This document shows positions 45,061-53,962 of a stretch of 64,000 bases of DNA, one piece after another. The DNA lies in the NCBI GenBank assembly GCA_029259175.1, contig JAPDJH010000005.1:57913-121912 (forward strand). The letters run 5' to 3'. This stretch comes from Hadesarchaea archaeon. GTDB taxonomy: Archaea > Hadarchaeota > Hadarchaeia > Hadarchaeales > Hadarchaeaceae. Position numbers and translations under genes: made by a program. The notes under the pieces are model-generated. The model did not search any database and was not told the DNA's origin. It saw only the letters and a list, made by a program, of their open reading frames with translations. The number at the start of each line of letters is the position of its first letter. The first letter of the stretch is position 1.

Positions 45061-46336
45061 TTCTGGGCCCCCTGCTCACTACGTCCACCAACTGGGTTAG
45101 CAGGTGTTCAAACCGGTAATCACCCTGTACTGCAGAATAGACTTGAAGCGGGTCGACTTCCAGCCGGATCTCTTTGGTTCGGCCGTAACGCCCACGGTTC
45201 ACTATTCTGGCCGAGAGAACCCCAAGCGTGTCTAATTCTGAAATCAAATCACTCACACGGCGTCTGGTCAGCGGGTGCTCGCCCAGTTGTTCGCACACCT
45301 GTCGGTAAGAATCGTAAACCTCGCCGCTCTGAAGAGCTCTCGAAAAACGCTGCGCCAAGACTGCCACGGTGTACAAAACAATTTTTGATTGAAGTGGGAG
45401 TGTTTGGAGCACCTCCACGGTCTGATCCGCTTCGATCTGTTCACGGGCTTTCCGAACGTGTGCGGGCATCACTTTCTCGTCCCCTTCAGCTTCTGCGATC
45501 TCGCCAGCGACCCTAAACAAATCGAGAGCTCGTCTCGCGTCTCCATGTTCACGTGCAGCATAGGCGGCACACAATGGGATTACTGCTGGATCCAAAACCC
45601 CCTCGACAAAACTCATGCGGGCCCGCTCGGCAAGTATATCACGAAGCTGGTTGGCGTTGTAGGGAGAAAACACGAGCTCTTCTTGACCCAAGCTACTTCG
45701 GACTCGACCGTCCAGAAACTCCAAAAAGTTCAAATCATTAGATATCCCGATAATCGATACCTTTGCGTTAACCAAATCTGAATTAATTCTGGTGAGTGCA
45801 TAGAGAGAATCGTCGCCGGTGCGTCTTACGAGACGATCCACCTCATCCAAAACGATAACACACATGTGCTTCTCGCGGTCGAATGCTTTGATAAAACTAC
45901 GATAGACCTCATCTATGGGCCAGCCTGTCCGTGGAACACGTTCCGGGAGACCCAGCGCGCGTAAAGCCTCTTTGCCTCTCTCTTTTTTCAGTTCTTCCAA
46001 AAACACATCTGCCAATTTCGCCAGCAAACGGTAGTGAGTGTTTGTGATCTCACAGTTTATGTAAACTGATTTGACCTCAAAATTAGACTGTTTAGTGGCT
46101 TCTTCAAGCTCTCGCAACACGTGTTTCACGGTGGCCGTTTTGCCTGTTCCAGGTTTACCGTAAATCAAAATATTAGAAGGAGTTTCACCCCGCAACGGTG
46201 CCGCCAAGATTCGGGCCAATTTGTGAATCTCTTTATCACGGTGGGGGAGTCTCTCCGGAATATAAGTCGGTCTTAAGTACTCGCGATTCTTAAAGATGGG
46301 CTTTGAATTGAGAATCATGTCAAACAGCCCTGGCAT
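45047..46336 (-). CDS. Orc1/Cdc6 origin recognition protein (canonical copy)
   Basis: 429 residues. IFKNREYLRPTYIPERLPHRDKEI N-terminus, Walker A GKPGTGKTATVKHV, Walker B VIVLDEVDRLV, and a C-terminal winged helix (LQSKIVLYTVAVLAQR...YDSYRQVCEQLGEHPLTRRRVSDLISELDTLGVL). It is the canonical Orc1-1 class that recognises ORB elements. The ORB pair at 55.7-56.1 kb and the ORB-like repeats at 49.14 kb are its likely targets. Overlaps DP1 and Gins23. Confidence 0.96.
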   Translation of the reverse strand: MPGLFDMILNSKPIFKNREYLRPTYIPERLPHRDKEIHKLARILAAPLRGETPSNILIYGKPGTGKTATVKHVLRELEEATKQSNFEVKSVYINCEITNTHYRLLAKLADVFLEELKKERGKEALRALGLPERVPRTGWPIDEVYRSFIKAFDREKHMCVIVLDEVDRLVRRTGDDSLYALTRINSDLVNAKVSIIGISNDLNFLEFLDGRVRSSLGQEELVFSPYNANQLRDILAERARMSFVEGVLDPAVIPLCAAYAAREHGDARRALDLFRVAGEIAEAEGDEKVMPAHVRKAREQIEADQTVEVLQTLPLQSKIVLYTVAVLAQRFSRALQSGEVYDSYRQVCEQLGEHPLTRRRVSDLISELDTLGVLSARIVNRGRYGRTKEIRLEVDPLQVYSAVQGDYRFEHLLTQLVDVVSRGPRSGNW

Positions 46337-46823
46337 TGTCTTTCACCTCCTCTCCGAGCTCGAGAAAACTTTCCAGCCATTTCATCCACCAGCTCAAAAT
46401 CTTCGAAACCGTGCTCACTAACAACCTCTCCTCGTACACATCGACACGTGCACTTTCTGGCTCGATCGCCAGTTTTAAAAGTTTCAACGCGCGCCTATCT
46501 GCCAACTGTAATGCCAACCGTTTGAGTTCTGCAGCTTCTTCGTTTCTTCCTTGGCTCTGTAGCAGATTTATGGATTCTCTCACACTCCAATAAAAGTCAG
46601 AAGGGAGTTCGCTGAGCTGAATCCGGTTTTCTTCAGAGACCAGTTTTTTTCTCAACTCGGCCGGTGAAACACTCCGCACTTTAATATCGCCTCGCCTTGC
46701 GAGCACGCGTGCTTCCCAACAAAACAGTTCGATTTTGTCTTCAGCTTCAAAAGGCCCGATTTCCTGACCTGCAATCGACACCGCTGGCACATCCTTTAGA
46801 ACTTCGACTTGGGTCTTCACCAT
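46320..46823 (-). CDS. GINS complex subunit Gins23
   Basis: 167 residues. The N-terminal VEVLKDVPAVSIAGQEIGPFEAEDKIELFCWEARVLARRGDIKV (about 6-50) is a GINS B-domain, followed by a helical A-like domain (~70-155). B-before-A order marks the Gins23 branch (Psf2/Psf3-like), as opposed to Gins15. GINS joins MCM and Cdc45/RecJ-like nuclease in the helicase. It sits between Orc1 and MCM and overlaps both. Confidence 0.82.
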   Translation of the reverse strand: MVKTQVEVLKDVPAVSIAGQEIGPFEAEDKIELFCWEARVLARRGDIKVRSVSPAELRKKLVSEENRIQLSELPSDFYWSVRESINLLQSQGRNEEAAELKRLALQLADRRALKLLKLAIEPESARVDVYEERLLVSTVSKILSWWMKWLESFLELGEEVKDNARAV

Positions 46824-48820
46824 TTCACCCTCGCGATAGTTTCCTCAGAAGGCGAATAGAGGGCCCCACGGTTTTTCTCGGTTTCTATGTAATGGTCTAC
46901 GAATTTTTCAGGAATGTTTCGCTCTACAGCCCGTCTCTTCAATTCCTTGATTGGGATGTACTCGCCGTACTCCGCCTCCAATTCCTCGAAAATCTCTTGA
47001 ATACGGGCTATCTTTTCCCGCTGAGATTTCGGCACCCCTGTGGTAATGAGATCCACATCAACCAAACCCGTGTGTATGTCCATGCCCACTTGTTCGAGAT
47101 AGTATTTGACGAGCTCAATAGCGCGTTTTGCATCTTCTATAGTGACTTTCTCACTGAATCTCAAACGGGCCCGCGCTTTGGCCAAGCGGATGATGGCCTC
47201 TAGTTGTCGAATCGTGATCGGTAAAACACCTCCTTTAGCAGAAACTGTTCTGCGCCATTCCACATAGAAATCCTCGATGAGCTTCTGGGCTTCTTTGTCG
47301 GAAAACTTGGGATGGATGTTCTTTCGGGCATAAATGATCATTTTTCTAAGCAAATCTAGTTTGATGGGAGGCTTCACAACTTTCTGTGGCTTAGTATGGA
47401 GAGTTATCACGTGTTTGGCCATAGCATGATCGTCTTCTGTTTTTGGTTCGTCCTTCAAGGCAAAAATTAAATCGAAACGGGAGAGCAACACGGGATCCAA
47501 TGGAAGTTGGGAAGCGATAGGAGTATTTTTATCAAATCGTCCGTGCACCGGATTCGTAGCTGCCAAAACGGCTGTGCGGGTGTTGAGAGTAGCAACGATG
47601 CCTGCCTTTGCGACGCTTATGGTCTGTTGCTCCATCGACTCGAGCATTGTGCCCCTTTCCTCTTCTGGCATTTTCTCAAACTCGTCGATGCACGCGAGCC
47701 CCCCATCGGCGATCACCAAAGCTCCTGCCTCCAAGTTCCAACCGGTGCCTAGCTCGTCGCGAACCGCCGTGGCCGTCAGTCCGGCACCCGTTGTCTTTTT
47801 GCCCGAAGTATAAACTCCACGGGGTGCAACCTCAGCGACCCATTTGAGAATCTGGCTTTTTGCTGTACCGGGTTCACCGGTCAATAAAATGTGGATATCG
47901 CCGCGAATCCGTGTGCCATCCTCTAGTTCTAACGGATCACAACCAAAAAGCTGGAGGGCGATCGCTTCCTTGACGGTTTCATGCCCCATTATGGCTGGAG
48001 CAATCGAATGGATTATCTTATGGCTAATCCATGGGTCCTTTGCCAGCTTCTCTATTTCTTTAATGTCTTCTGATGTCAACTCGGTCTCTTCCACTCCTTT
48101 TTGTAAAACCTCAAGGTGGTTGACTAGGAATACTGTGGTCATTACGCGCTCTTTTTTTCTGCTGAACAAAGGCTGAGGAACGCCCGTGAGGATCACATGG
48201 TTTCCAGGAACTGCTTGATCCACCAAATCGTCGCGCAGAATTCCTTTGAGTCGTCGCGGCATGCGCCCGCCCCGAAGCTTGGCTGGCGGTTCTTGGACTG
48301 CAATGCTCTGCCAATCTCGAAATTCGGTTGACTCAAGCACGAGCTCAAAAGCGTTGGGTCCTCGAGCTTTACAGTTGGGGTTCTCACAAATGAAAGGAGT
48401 TGTGATAAAATCTCCGACCTGCTCTTTGCGGTACTCTTCGCCGCACCGTTTGCATCTGAAAGTGGCCACGTTTATTTCAGGTCTAACTTGACCAGCCTGA
48501 ACCATTATGCCCTCTATTTGAATCAGTCTACCTAGGTGTTCAGCGCGAATCTCTCGGATTTCGACACTTTCTCCCAAATTTTTAATTCTCAAACTCATGC
48601 GAGGAATCTGAGTTATGCTTTCCAAAAGCTTTGTAGCCTCATCAAAAACTTTCAACGGCTCGTTTAACACGTATTTGGCCAACTCTTGATCGAACTGAAT
48701 GATCTCGTCATAATCCACTATTAACGATTTTCGGCCAGCAGCCACAGCTTGTTTCAATCTTTTGGAAATGGCAGATTGGCGCAGGAAATCTTCTAACTTC
48801 TCCCTCATTTTTTGATCCAT
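46817..48820 (-). CDS. mcm: Replicative DNA helicase MCM
   Basis: 667 residues, no intein. Zinc motif CKRCGEEY...CENPNC, then the AAA+ core with Walker A GEPGTAKSQI, Walker B CIDEFEKM and the arginine-finger segment LSRFDLIFALKDEP. A C-terminal winged helix follows. GGGAGG precedes the ATG at 48820. It forms the hexameric replicative helicase, loaded by Orc1 and activated by GINS; all three genes overlap in one unit. Confidence 0.97.
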   Translation of the reverse strand: MDQKMREKLEDFLRQSAISKRLKQAVAAGRKSLIVDYDEIIQFDQELAKYVLNEPLKVFDEATKLLESITQIPRMSLRIKNLGESVEIREIRAEHLGRLIQIEGIMVQAGQVRPEINVATFRCKRCGEEYRKEQVGDFITTPFICENPNCKARGPNAFELVLESTEFRDWQSIAVQEPPAKLRGGRMPRRLKGILRDDLVDQAVPGNHVILTGVPQPLFSRKKERVMTTVFLVNHLEVLQKGVEETELTSEDIKEIEKLAKDPWISHKIIHSIAPAIMGHETVKEAIALQLFGCDPLELEDGTRIRGDIHILLTGEPGTAKSQILKWVAEVAPRGVYTSGKKTTGAGLTATAVRDELGTGWNLEAGALVIADGGLACIDEFEKMPEEERGTMLESMEQQTISVAKAGIVATLNTRTAVLAATNPVHGRFDKNTPIASQLPLDPVLLSRFDLIFALKDEPKTEDDHAMAKHVITLHTKPQKVVKPPIKLDLLRKMIIYARKNIHPKFSDKEAQKLIEDFYVEWRRTVSAKGGVLPITIRQLEAIIRLAKARARLRFSEKVTIEDAKRAIELVKYYLEQVGMDIHTGLVDVDLITTGVPKSQREKIARIQEIFEELEAEYGEYIPIKELKRRAVERNIPEKFVDHYIETEKNRGALYSPSEETIARVKW

Positions 48821-49172
48821 GAATCCAGCCTCCCGTTTGGTAATTTCGGGATGAGATTTAAACTATGCTCGTAAAAATTTGAGAAATCGTTATTAAAACT
48901 TGTGAAAATTTTTGCACTATTTCTTAAATTTTGCGACACAATTTTGACTATGAGAGAGTGTGAGATCTTCGAAACCCACGTCTTCTTTTGAATGAGTCGC
49001 ATACGCGCCCCAATTTGGAAAAATCGTCTCTGGATTAAACTCATTTTTTCAGAGAGGTCACCAAAAGTATTTCAGTATAAAAACGAGACTTAGCTGGCTT
49101 GGTTTGCTAAATAATTGTCAGATTAAAGCGCGAAAATTTCTCCAGTGGATGCAGTGGAAATCAGTGGAAGAA
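48821..49172. other. AT-rich intergenic region between glyA and mcm with ORB-core repeats
   Basis: A 350-nt stretch without a supported gene. 48850-48950 is very AT-rich, and CCAAAAGTATTTCAGTATAAAA near 49070 has promoter character. At 49141-49170 three direct copies of the ORB core CAGTGGA occur at 9- and 10-nt spacing. It must contain the mcm promoter; Orc1 binding or a secondary origin is possible. Confidence 0.55.
49141..49170 (+). repeat. Three direct repeats of the ORB core (CAGTGGA)
   Basis: TCCAGTGGAT, GCAGTGGAAA and TCAGTGGAAG follow each other at 9-10-nt spacing, i.e. about one helical turn. CAGTGGA is the core of archaeal origin recognition boxes, but the flanking AAACAAAGGGG half is missing, so these are ORB-like, not full ORBs. 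Confidence 0.5.
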
Positions 49173-50480
49173 CTATTGACTGCTCGATAGAGAAATATAT
49201 TCATATGCCTCTATCGGAGATTCGAAACAATAACAAATTTTTTGATATTCTTTTCTGAATTCTGCTACCTCTTGGGCGATGCGCTCTTCGGGTTCACCAT
49301 CTACGACCACCCGAACTATGAACTCGGCAATTGTCTTCATTTCTCGTTCTTTCATTCCCAACCGAGTAACCTCGGAGGTGCCAATCCGGATCCCCCCAGG
49401 ATGTTTATAATTGCGTCCTTGTCGCGGATCCCATGGCAAAAGATTTCGATTGAGGATGATATTCGCATTTTCCAGTTTCTGCTCGATGGTGCCCCCGTCG
49501 CCGTACTTCGTTATGTCCGCTAAGAGAATATGGGATTGAGTGAAGCCCAGATCTGCGCACAGAACGTTTATTCCTTGGTCATAGAGGGCCTTTCCCAAAG
49601 CTTTAGCGTTCTTTATGATTTGAGATGCATATTCTTTACCAAACTTCATCATCTCTGCCAATGTGACGACCAAAGCAGCGACAGCGTGCAAATGGTGGTT
49701 GCTGACCACGCCGGGAAAAACAGCCCGGTTGATCCGATCTGCAAGCTCCTTAGTACACAGGATCATCCCATGCTGTGGTCCAGGAAGGGTTTTGTGAGTG
49801 CTGCAGGTCATGACCTCTGCCCCCTCGCGTAGAGGATCTTGGAAGTGCTTACCGGCTATAAGCCCGGCTACGTGAGCGGCATCATACATGACGTGGGCCC
49901 CCACATCCTTCGCTATTGGAGCGAGCTCTTTTACAGGATGCGGAAAGAGAAAAACGCTGCCACCGAAGGTTACGAGCTTTGGCTTCACTTGCTTGATTTT
50001 TTCCTCAGCAGCTTCAACGTCTATGTTCATCCGGGTTTCATCAAATGGGAAATATTCGATTTCTAAACCGTGGACGGCTCCAGCCGTGCCTCCGAATTTC
50101 TTTTTCCCCATGCTGATGTGTCCGCCCATCGCAATCGACAAACACATCATCGTGTCGCCCGGATCGGTTAGGGCGGTATACGTAGCGAGATTAGCAGTCA
50201 CGCCCGAAATGGGTTGGACGTTTGCATGCTCGGCTTCAAAAAGTTCTCTTGCCAGCTCCATTGCAAGCAGTTCCACTTGGTCGATATATTTGCATCCGGC
50301 ATATACCCGCTCTCCAGGCCACCCCTCAGCATATCGGTGTTGGAAATCGCAGATCAGCAACTCCCGAACGGCAGGGCTAGTCACATTCTCACTGGCTATG
50401 AGCGGAATAGAATTTCTGAACCACTCATGGTGTTGGTGAACTAGATCGAAAACACGCTTCATGTATTCTTCTGATTTCAC
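49173..50480 (-). CDS. glyA: Serine hydroxymethyltransferase
   Basis: 435 residues. PLP lysine in TCSTHKTLPGPQHG, and the tetrahydro(methano)pterin-type N-terminus NSIPLIASENVTSPAVRELL. It interconverts serine and glycine, passing a one-carbon unit to the pterin. Overlaps threonine synthase by four bases. Together with the glycine cleavage genes at 34.7-38 kb it points to an active glycine/one-carbon branch. Confidence 0.97.
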   Translation of the reverse strand: MKSEEYMKRVFDLVHQHHEWFRNSIPLIASENVTSPAVRELLICDFQHRYAEGWPGERVYAGCKYIDQVELLAMELARELFEAEHANVQPISGVTANLATYTALTDPGDTMMCLSIAMGGHISMGKKKFGGTAGAVHGLEIEYFPFDETRMNIDVEAAEEKIKQVKPKLVTFGGSVFLFPHPVKELAPIAKDVGAHVMYDAAHVAGLIAGKHFQDPLREGAEVMTCSTHKTLPGPQHGMILCTKELADRINRAVFPGVVSNHHLHAVAALVVTLAEMMKFGKEYASQIIKNAKALGKALYDQGINVLCADLGFTQSHILLADITKYGDGGTIEQKLENANIILNRNLLPWDPRQGRNYKHPGGIRIGTSEVTRLGMKEREMKTIAEFIVRVVVDGEPEERIAQEVAEFRKEYQKICYCFESPIEAYEYISLSSSQ

Positions 50481-51697
50481 CTCACCAGCCCCTTCAACTC
50501 TCTCACATCTCCAGATATCACTTTTGGTGGCTCCGAGATACTTATTGCCTCCTCGGGGTCTTTAAGTGTATGGCCCGTTGCTACACACACCACCTTTTCA
50601 TCTTTGGAAACCTCGCCCGAGCGCAACAACTTTATCAGTCCAGCAACGGACGCTGCACTTGCCGGCTCCACCCCGATCCCTTCTAGTTGGGCGATTAGTT
50701 TCTGTGCGCGGACAATTTCTTTGTCCGATACAGCTTCAGCCATTCCTTTGGACCTTCTTATAGCATGCAGTGCCTTAATTCCGTTTACCGGATTGCCTAT
50801 CCGGATGGCCGTAGCAATTGTTTCAGGATTCTCCACGGGTTCGAAATAATCCCAGCCTCGCTTGAATGCACGGACAATTGGCATTGCGCCTTTTGCTTGG
50901 ATTCCGATCATAGAAGGAATTTTCTTTATCTTTCCTATTCGGTGAAACTCAGTAAACCCTTTATATATCGCCCATATATTAGCACAATTTCCCATTGGCA
51001 CGAACACTCTATCTGGACTTCCGTTTAGTTGCTCCACAATTTCATATCCTATGGTCTTCTGACCCTGAGGGCGGAACGGATTAATCGAGTTCAGCAAATA
51101 TATTCGTGGATTTTTCTCACAAACTTCTCTGACGAGCTCCAAGGCTCGATCGAAATTCCCTTTTATTGCGAATACCTGTGCACCGAAAATCAAGGTTTGA
51201 GTTAATTTGCCTAGAGCGACCTTTCCTTTCGGTAAAAACACATAGCATTTCAAGTTCGCTCTGGCAGCGTAAGCAGCAAGTGATGCCGAAGTGTTGCCAG
51301 TGGAAGCGCACGCGACAATTTTTGCTCCGAACTCCAGTGCCTTGGTCACGCCCAAGGTCATGCCACGATCCTTGAAGGATCCCGTTGGATTAGCTCCCTC
51401 GAACTTTATGAAAAGTTCTTCTATGCCCAAGTATCGTGCTAAACGGTCACATCGAATAAGAGGCGTTCCTCCCTCATCCAAGCTCACCACTTTGGAAAAA
51501 TCGAGAACTGGTAGAAGGGCGCGATAACGCCACACTCGGAGGGGTCCAGAGAGCGGATAGCACTTTAAATTTCGCTTTAACTCCTTGTCCGAAAACTCCA
51601 CTTCGAGCAGGCTTCCACACTTGGGGCAAGTGTAAGCAAGAGCTTGAATTGGCAATTTGTGTTTGCACTGGAAGCACTGGAGCTCCATCCGAACCAA
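50477..51697 (-). CDS. thrC: Threonine synthase
   Basis: 406 residues. An N-terminal zinc ribbon (CFQCKHK..YTCPKCG) precedes the fold-type II PLP domain with the lysine in NPTGSFKDRGM. It converts O-phosphohomoserine to threonine. The ATG at 51697 and a second Met three codons later are both possible starts. Gene order ACT-hom-thrC-glyA suggests one transcript. Confidence 0.95.
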   Translation of the reverse strand: MVRMELQCFQCKHKLPIQALAYTCPKCGSLLEVEFSDKELKRNLKCYPLSGPLRVWRYRALLPVLDFSKVVSLDEGGTPLIRCDRLARYLGIEELFIKFEGANPTGSFKDRGMTLGVTKALEFGAKIVACASTGNTSASLAAYAARANLKCYVFLPKGKVALGKLTQTLIFGAQVFAIKGNFDRALELVREVCEKNPRIYLLNSINPFRPQGQKTIGYEIVEQLNGSPDRVFVPMGNCANIWAIYKGFTEFHRIGKIKKIPSMIGIQAKGAMPIVRAFKRGWDYFEPVENPETIATAIRIGNPVNGIKALHAIRRSKGMAEAVSDKEIVRAQKLIAQLEGIGVEPASAASVAGLIKLLRSGEVSKDEKVVCVATGHTLKDPEEAISISEPPKVISGDVRELKGLVR

Positions 51698-51730
51698 GAT
51701 GAATTCTTGTGGTCTTCTATAAACTTGTGC

Positions 51731-52738
51731 TCAAGCAATGGTTCGACACACGTCTATCAAGTCGCCTAGCAAAGAACTCGATGTTTCTCGAGGACCTGCT
51801 CCGAAACCGGTGATCGAGATCTCGCGTGCTAGGTCCAGCTTGAAGTTTACCGCGTTCAGAGTCCCTCCAACAGCAAGCGGGTGTCCTAGCGGAACTAGCT
51901 TTGGGGAAACCTCGACTGTCTGCCTCGTTGCCACGCCAACCAATTTAATGGTGTTGCCGGTTTCCTTGGCCAGTTTTATCGCTTGGGGGGTTATGCGAGC
52001 AATCCCCGTTCGTCTCACATCTTTGAACTTCACATCACGGCCAAGAATCGCATTGGAAAGAATAACAAGCTTAGCCGCAGTGTCTATACCCTCGATGTCC
52101 AAGGTGGGATCCTTCTCAGCGATGCCGAGCTCTTGTGCTTCGCGCAGTACTTGGTCAAAAGGCGCCCCTTCTTCGGCCATTCGAGAGAGGATGTAGTTGG
52201 TGGTGCCGTTGAGCACCCCTTGGATTTCCAGAACCTCGTTTCCAGCTAAAAGCTTTCTCGCAAGCTCGATTACCGGAATCGCGCCGCCCACGGAGGCTGA
52301 GTATCTGAACTCTACGCCCTGTTTTTTCGCCAGATGTTCCAATTCTCGAAAAGCCACAACCAATGGGCCCTTGTTGGATGTGATCACGTGCCGTCCAGCT
52401 TTCATGGCTTTTTTGATATGGGTAAGGCCGGGTTCACCGGTTTGGATGTTAGTGGGGGTGAGTTCAAAAACTATTTCGCATTCTACGCTCTCAATCGCTT
52501 CTACTGCAGAGATTCGCTTGTAATTGGGAAATGCCGAAACTTTGGCTTTCTGGTATGCCTTTTTCACTAACAGCCGCCAGTCCAGGCCCTTGTTATTCGT
52601 TGCCGCCCCGGAATCATCTACTACGCCCACTACGCGGGGCTTCAAACCAAATCGCCGATACAAAAACGATTTTTTTTCGGCTAAGCTTTCCACAAGTCCG
52701 CGCCCCAAGTTCCCGAAACCGATTATTAGGAGCCTCAT
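51731..52738 (-). CDS. hom: Homoserine dehydrogenase
   Basis: 335 residues, without a fused ACT domain. NAD(P)-binding GFGNLGRGLVESLAEK, HVITSNKGPLV and SVGGAIPVIELARKLLAGNEVLEIQGVLNGTTNYIL are family-diagnostic. It reduces aspartate semialdehyde to homoserine. Regulation is probably via the adjacent ACT protein, whose gene overlaps by four bases. Confidence 0.96.
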   Translation of the reverse strand: MRLLIIGFGNLGRGLVESLAEKKSFLYRRFGLKPRVVGVVDDSGAATNNKGLDWRLLVKKAYQKAKVSAFPNYKRISAVEAIESVECEIVFELTPTNIQTGEPGLTHIKKAMKAGRHVITSNKGPLVVAFRELEHLAKKQGVEFRYSASVGGAIPVIELARKLLAGNEVLEIQGVLNGTTNYILSRMAEEGAPFDQVLREAQELGIAEKDPTLDIEGIDTAAKLVILSNAILGRDVKFKDVRRTGIARITPQAIKLAKETGNTIKLVGVATRQTVEVSPKLVPLGHPLAVGGTLNAVNFKLDLAREISITGFGAGPRETSSSLLGDLIDVCRTIA

Positions 52739-53250
52739 GGGGGACCACCGACCGAGGTTATCAATAACAAGTCTTTTTGTTTACAGAACTCGGATAGCCA
52801 GCTAATGGCTTTTCGGGCATGTCGGTCACTATCGCTAAGAATGGTAAGTCTAGCAGCTGATTCTTTTCTGGGTCCGCCCATTGCTAGACTCAAATCCATC
52901 ACGCGCGTTCCGGTTATAGAGTTTATTCGATCCACCAAGGTGCGGATGTCGGCGTGAACTATATGTCCGAGTAAAATAACTGTCTGCTTTACTGTGTACA
53001 CCTCCTCACCTACTTGGGTGACCAAGACGTTGCGCGACTTCAGCGCGTTCAAAACACGTTTGAGACGGGATTGATCCTCGATCTCGAAGATCAGCGTTAC
53101 GGGGACTCGGCCAAGAGGTGTTTTGTGCTCCCGCTGGTGGATTATGCTCTGGATGTTGCCCCCGTAACGGGCGATTGGTTCTAAGGCTCTCAGCAATTGC
53201 CCCGGGATGTCCTCGAGCTCCATAACTAGCTTGACCAACACGCTGCTCAC
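52735..53250 (-). CDS. ACT-domain regulatory protein
   Basis: 171 residues. An N-terminal ACT fold (LVKLVMELEDIPGQLLRALEPIARYGGNIQSIIHQRE) and a second ACT-like half (~85-165). No catalytic domain. Archaeal homoserine dehydrogenases commonly have such a stand-alone partner in the gene just upstream, presumably sensing threonine; that role is inferred. Confidence 0.85.
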   Translation of the reverse strand: MSSVLVKLVMELEDIPGQLLRALEPIARYGGNIQSIIHQREHKTPLGRVPVTLIFEIEDQSRLKRVLNALKSRNVLVTQVGEEVYTVKQTVILLGHIVHADIRTLVDRINSITGTRVMDLSLAMGGPRKESAARLTILSDSDRHARKAISWLSEFCKQKDLLLITSVGGPP

Positions 53251-53283
53251 CTCGGCTGAAACCCCTACTCTCTCTGAGGCCCT

Positions 53284-53424
53284 TTATTTAACGATGCCTA
53301 GTTCTGCCAGCTCCGAACGCTTGAGGGTGCAGTGTCCGTTTTCGTAGAAATCACACTCTGGACAGCACTCACCGCGTTTGTCACACTCCTCATAAAGATA
53401 ACAATTGGGGCAACACCTCGGCAT
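53284..53424 (-). CDS. Tiny cysteine-rich zinc protein (46 aa)
   Basis: The frame is open from 53601, but GGTGAG lies immediately upstream of the ATG at 53424, giving 46 residues: MPRCCPNCYLYEECDKRGEC-CPECDFYENGHCTLKR. Eight cysteines in CCPNC, C, CCPEC and C order suggest one or two zinc sites. The longer frame would also run into the RNA candidate at 53538. TATA-like TTTATATC (about 53466-53474, minus strand) fits the short start. No function known to me. Confidence 0.72.
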   Translation of the reverse strand: MPRCCPNCYLYEECDKRGECCPECDFYENGHCTLKRSELAELGIVK

Positions 53425-53537
53425 TTCTCTCACCAAAACTCTCAGATTCGGATATGGGAATCGAAGATATAAAGCTAAGCCTTGAGCAAAAGCGAGAACC
53501 GAAAAGCTTAATCCGAAGAAAAAATATAAGATATGAT

Positions 53538-53801
53538 GCCGGGATGGGGTAGCTCCTAGAGATGGTTCCGGGGATCCCGCTGGCACTGCCCGAGGGTCCA
53601 AAAGACTCTGGCGGGCTTGTCAGAAGCGCCAAGGAACCGCTCGAAAACCTCGACCGGTAGGGAAGCGGGGCCGAAAGGTAACCGCCCAGCTCGGGAACGG
53701 GCTGGATCGGACGGTCTTGTGGGCTTTCCCATGTGGAAGGTCCGTGGAGGCTGTTCGGCCCTGCCGGAAGAGGCGGAGTTCCCTGTCCCGGCGCTTTTTT
53801 T
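53538..53801 (+). ncRNA. Unassigned ~255-nt structured RNA
   Basis: GCCGGGA (53538-53544) pairs with TCCCGGC (53786-53792) and a run of seven T follows, so ends are well defined. Inside: GGTTCC/GGAACC (53564-53569 with 53633-53638), GCCCG/CGGGC around GGGTC-CAAAA-GACTC (53588-53616), and CCAGCTCG-GGAA-CGGGCTGG (53686-53705) with a GNRA tetraloop. It is far richer in GC than its surroundings. SRP RNA and RNase P RNA were considered, but the SRP helix-8 core (CAGG..GGAA..AGCA) and the RNase P GAGGAAAGTC box are absent on both strands. Strand is chosen from the T-run. Confidence 0.68.
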
Positions 53802-53832
53802 ATGAACTCAAAACAGAGAAAGTGATGGAAGG

Positions 53833-53943
53833 ATGAGTCGGCGCAAAAAAAAGTCAGCCACCGAGCGTTTGAAAATGCTTCAAACCAGAATTTTGACCCC
53901 TTCGGATATCGGGAGGCGCCTGCGTCGTAAGCGTAAGAAATAG
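53833..53943 (+). CDS. Small basic protein (36 aa)
   Basis: MSRRKKKSATERLKMLQTRI followed by LTPSDIGRRLRRKRKK: strongly basic at both ends, helical in the middle. GGAAGG lies just before the ATG, and a TTTTTTTATG tract after the RNA gene could act as TATA box. It might bind RNA or DNA. It lies 20 bases before the SPL-like gene. I recognise no family and coding is not certain. Confidence 0.5.
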   Translation: MSRRKKKSATERLKMLQTRILTPSDIGRRLRRKRKK

Positions 53944-53962
53944 AAACCCCACTTTAGATTTG

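Noticed and set aside
48805..49044. 79-codon frame on the minus strand upstream of mcm
   Set aside because: Composition follows the AT-rich intergenic DNA, it overlaps the mcm start in another frame, and no family resemblance is visible.
53538..53801. Naming the structured RNA as SRP RNA or RNase P RNA
   Set aside because: Size and closing stem fit, but neither the SRP helix-8 core nor the RNase P GAGGAAAGTC box is present on either strand.
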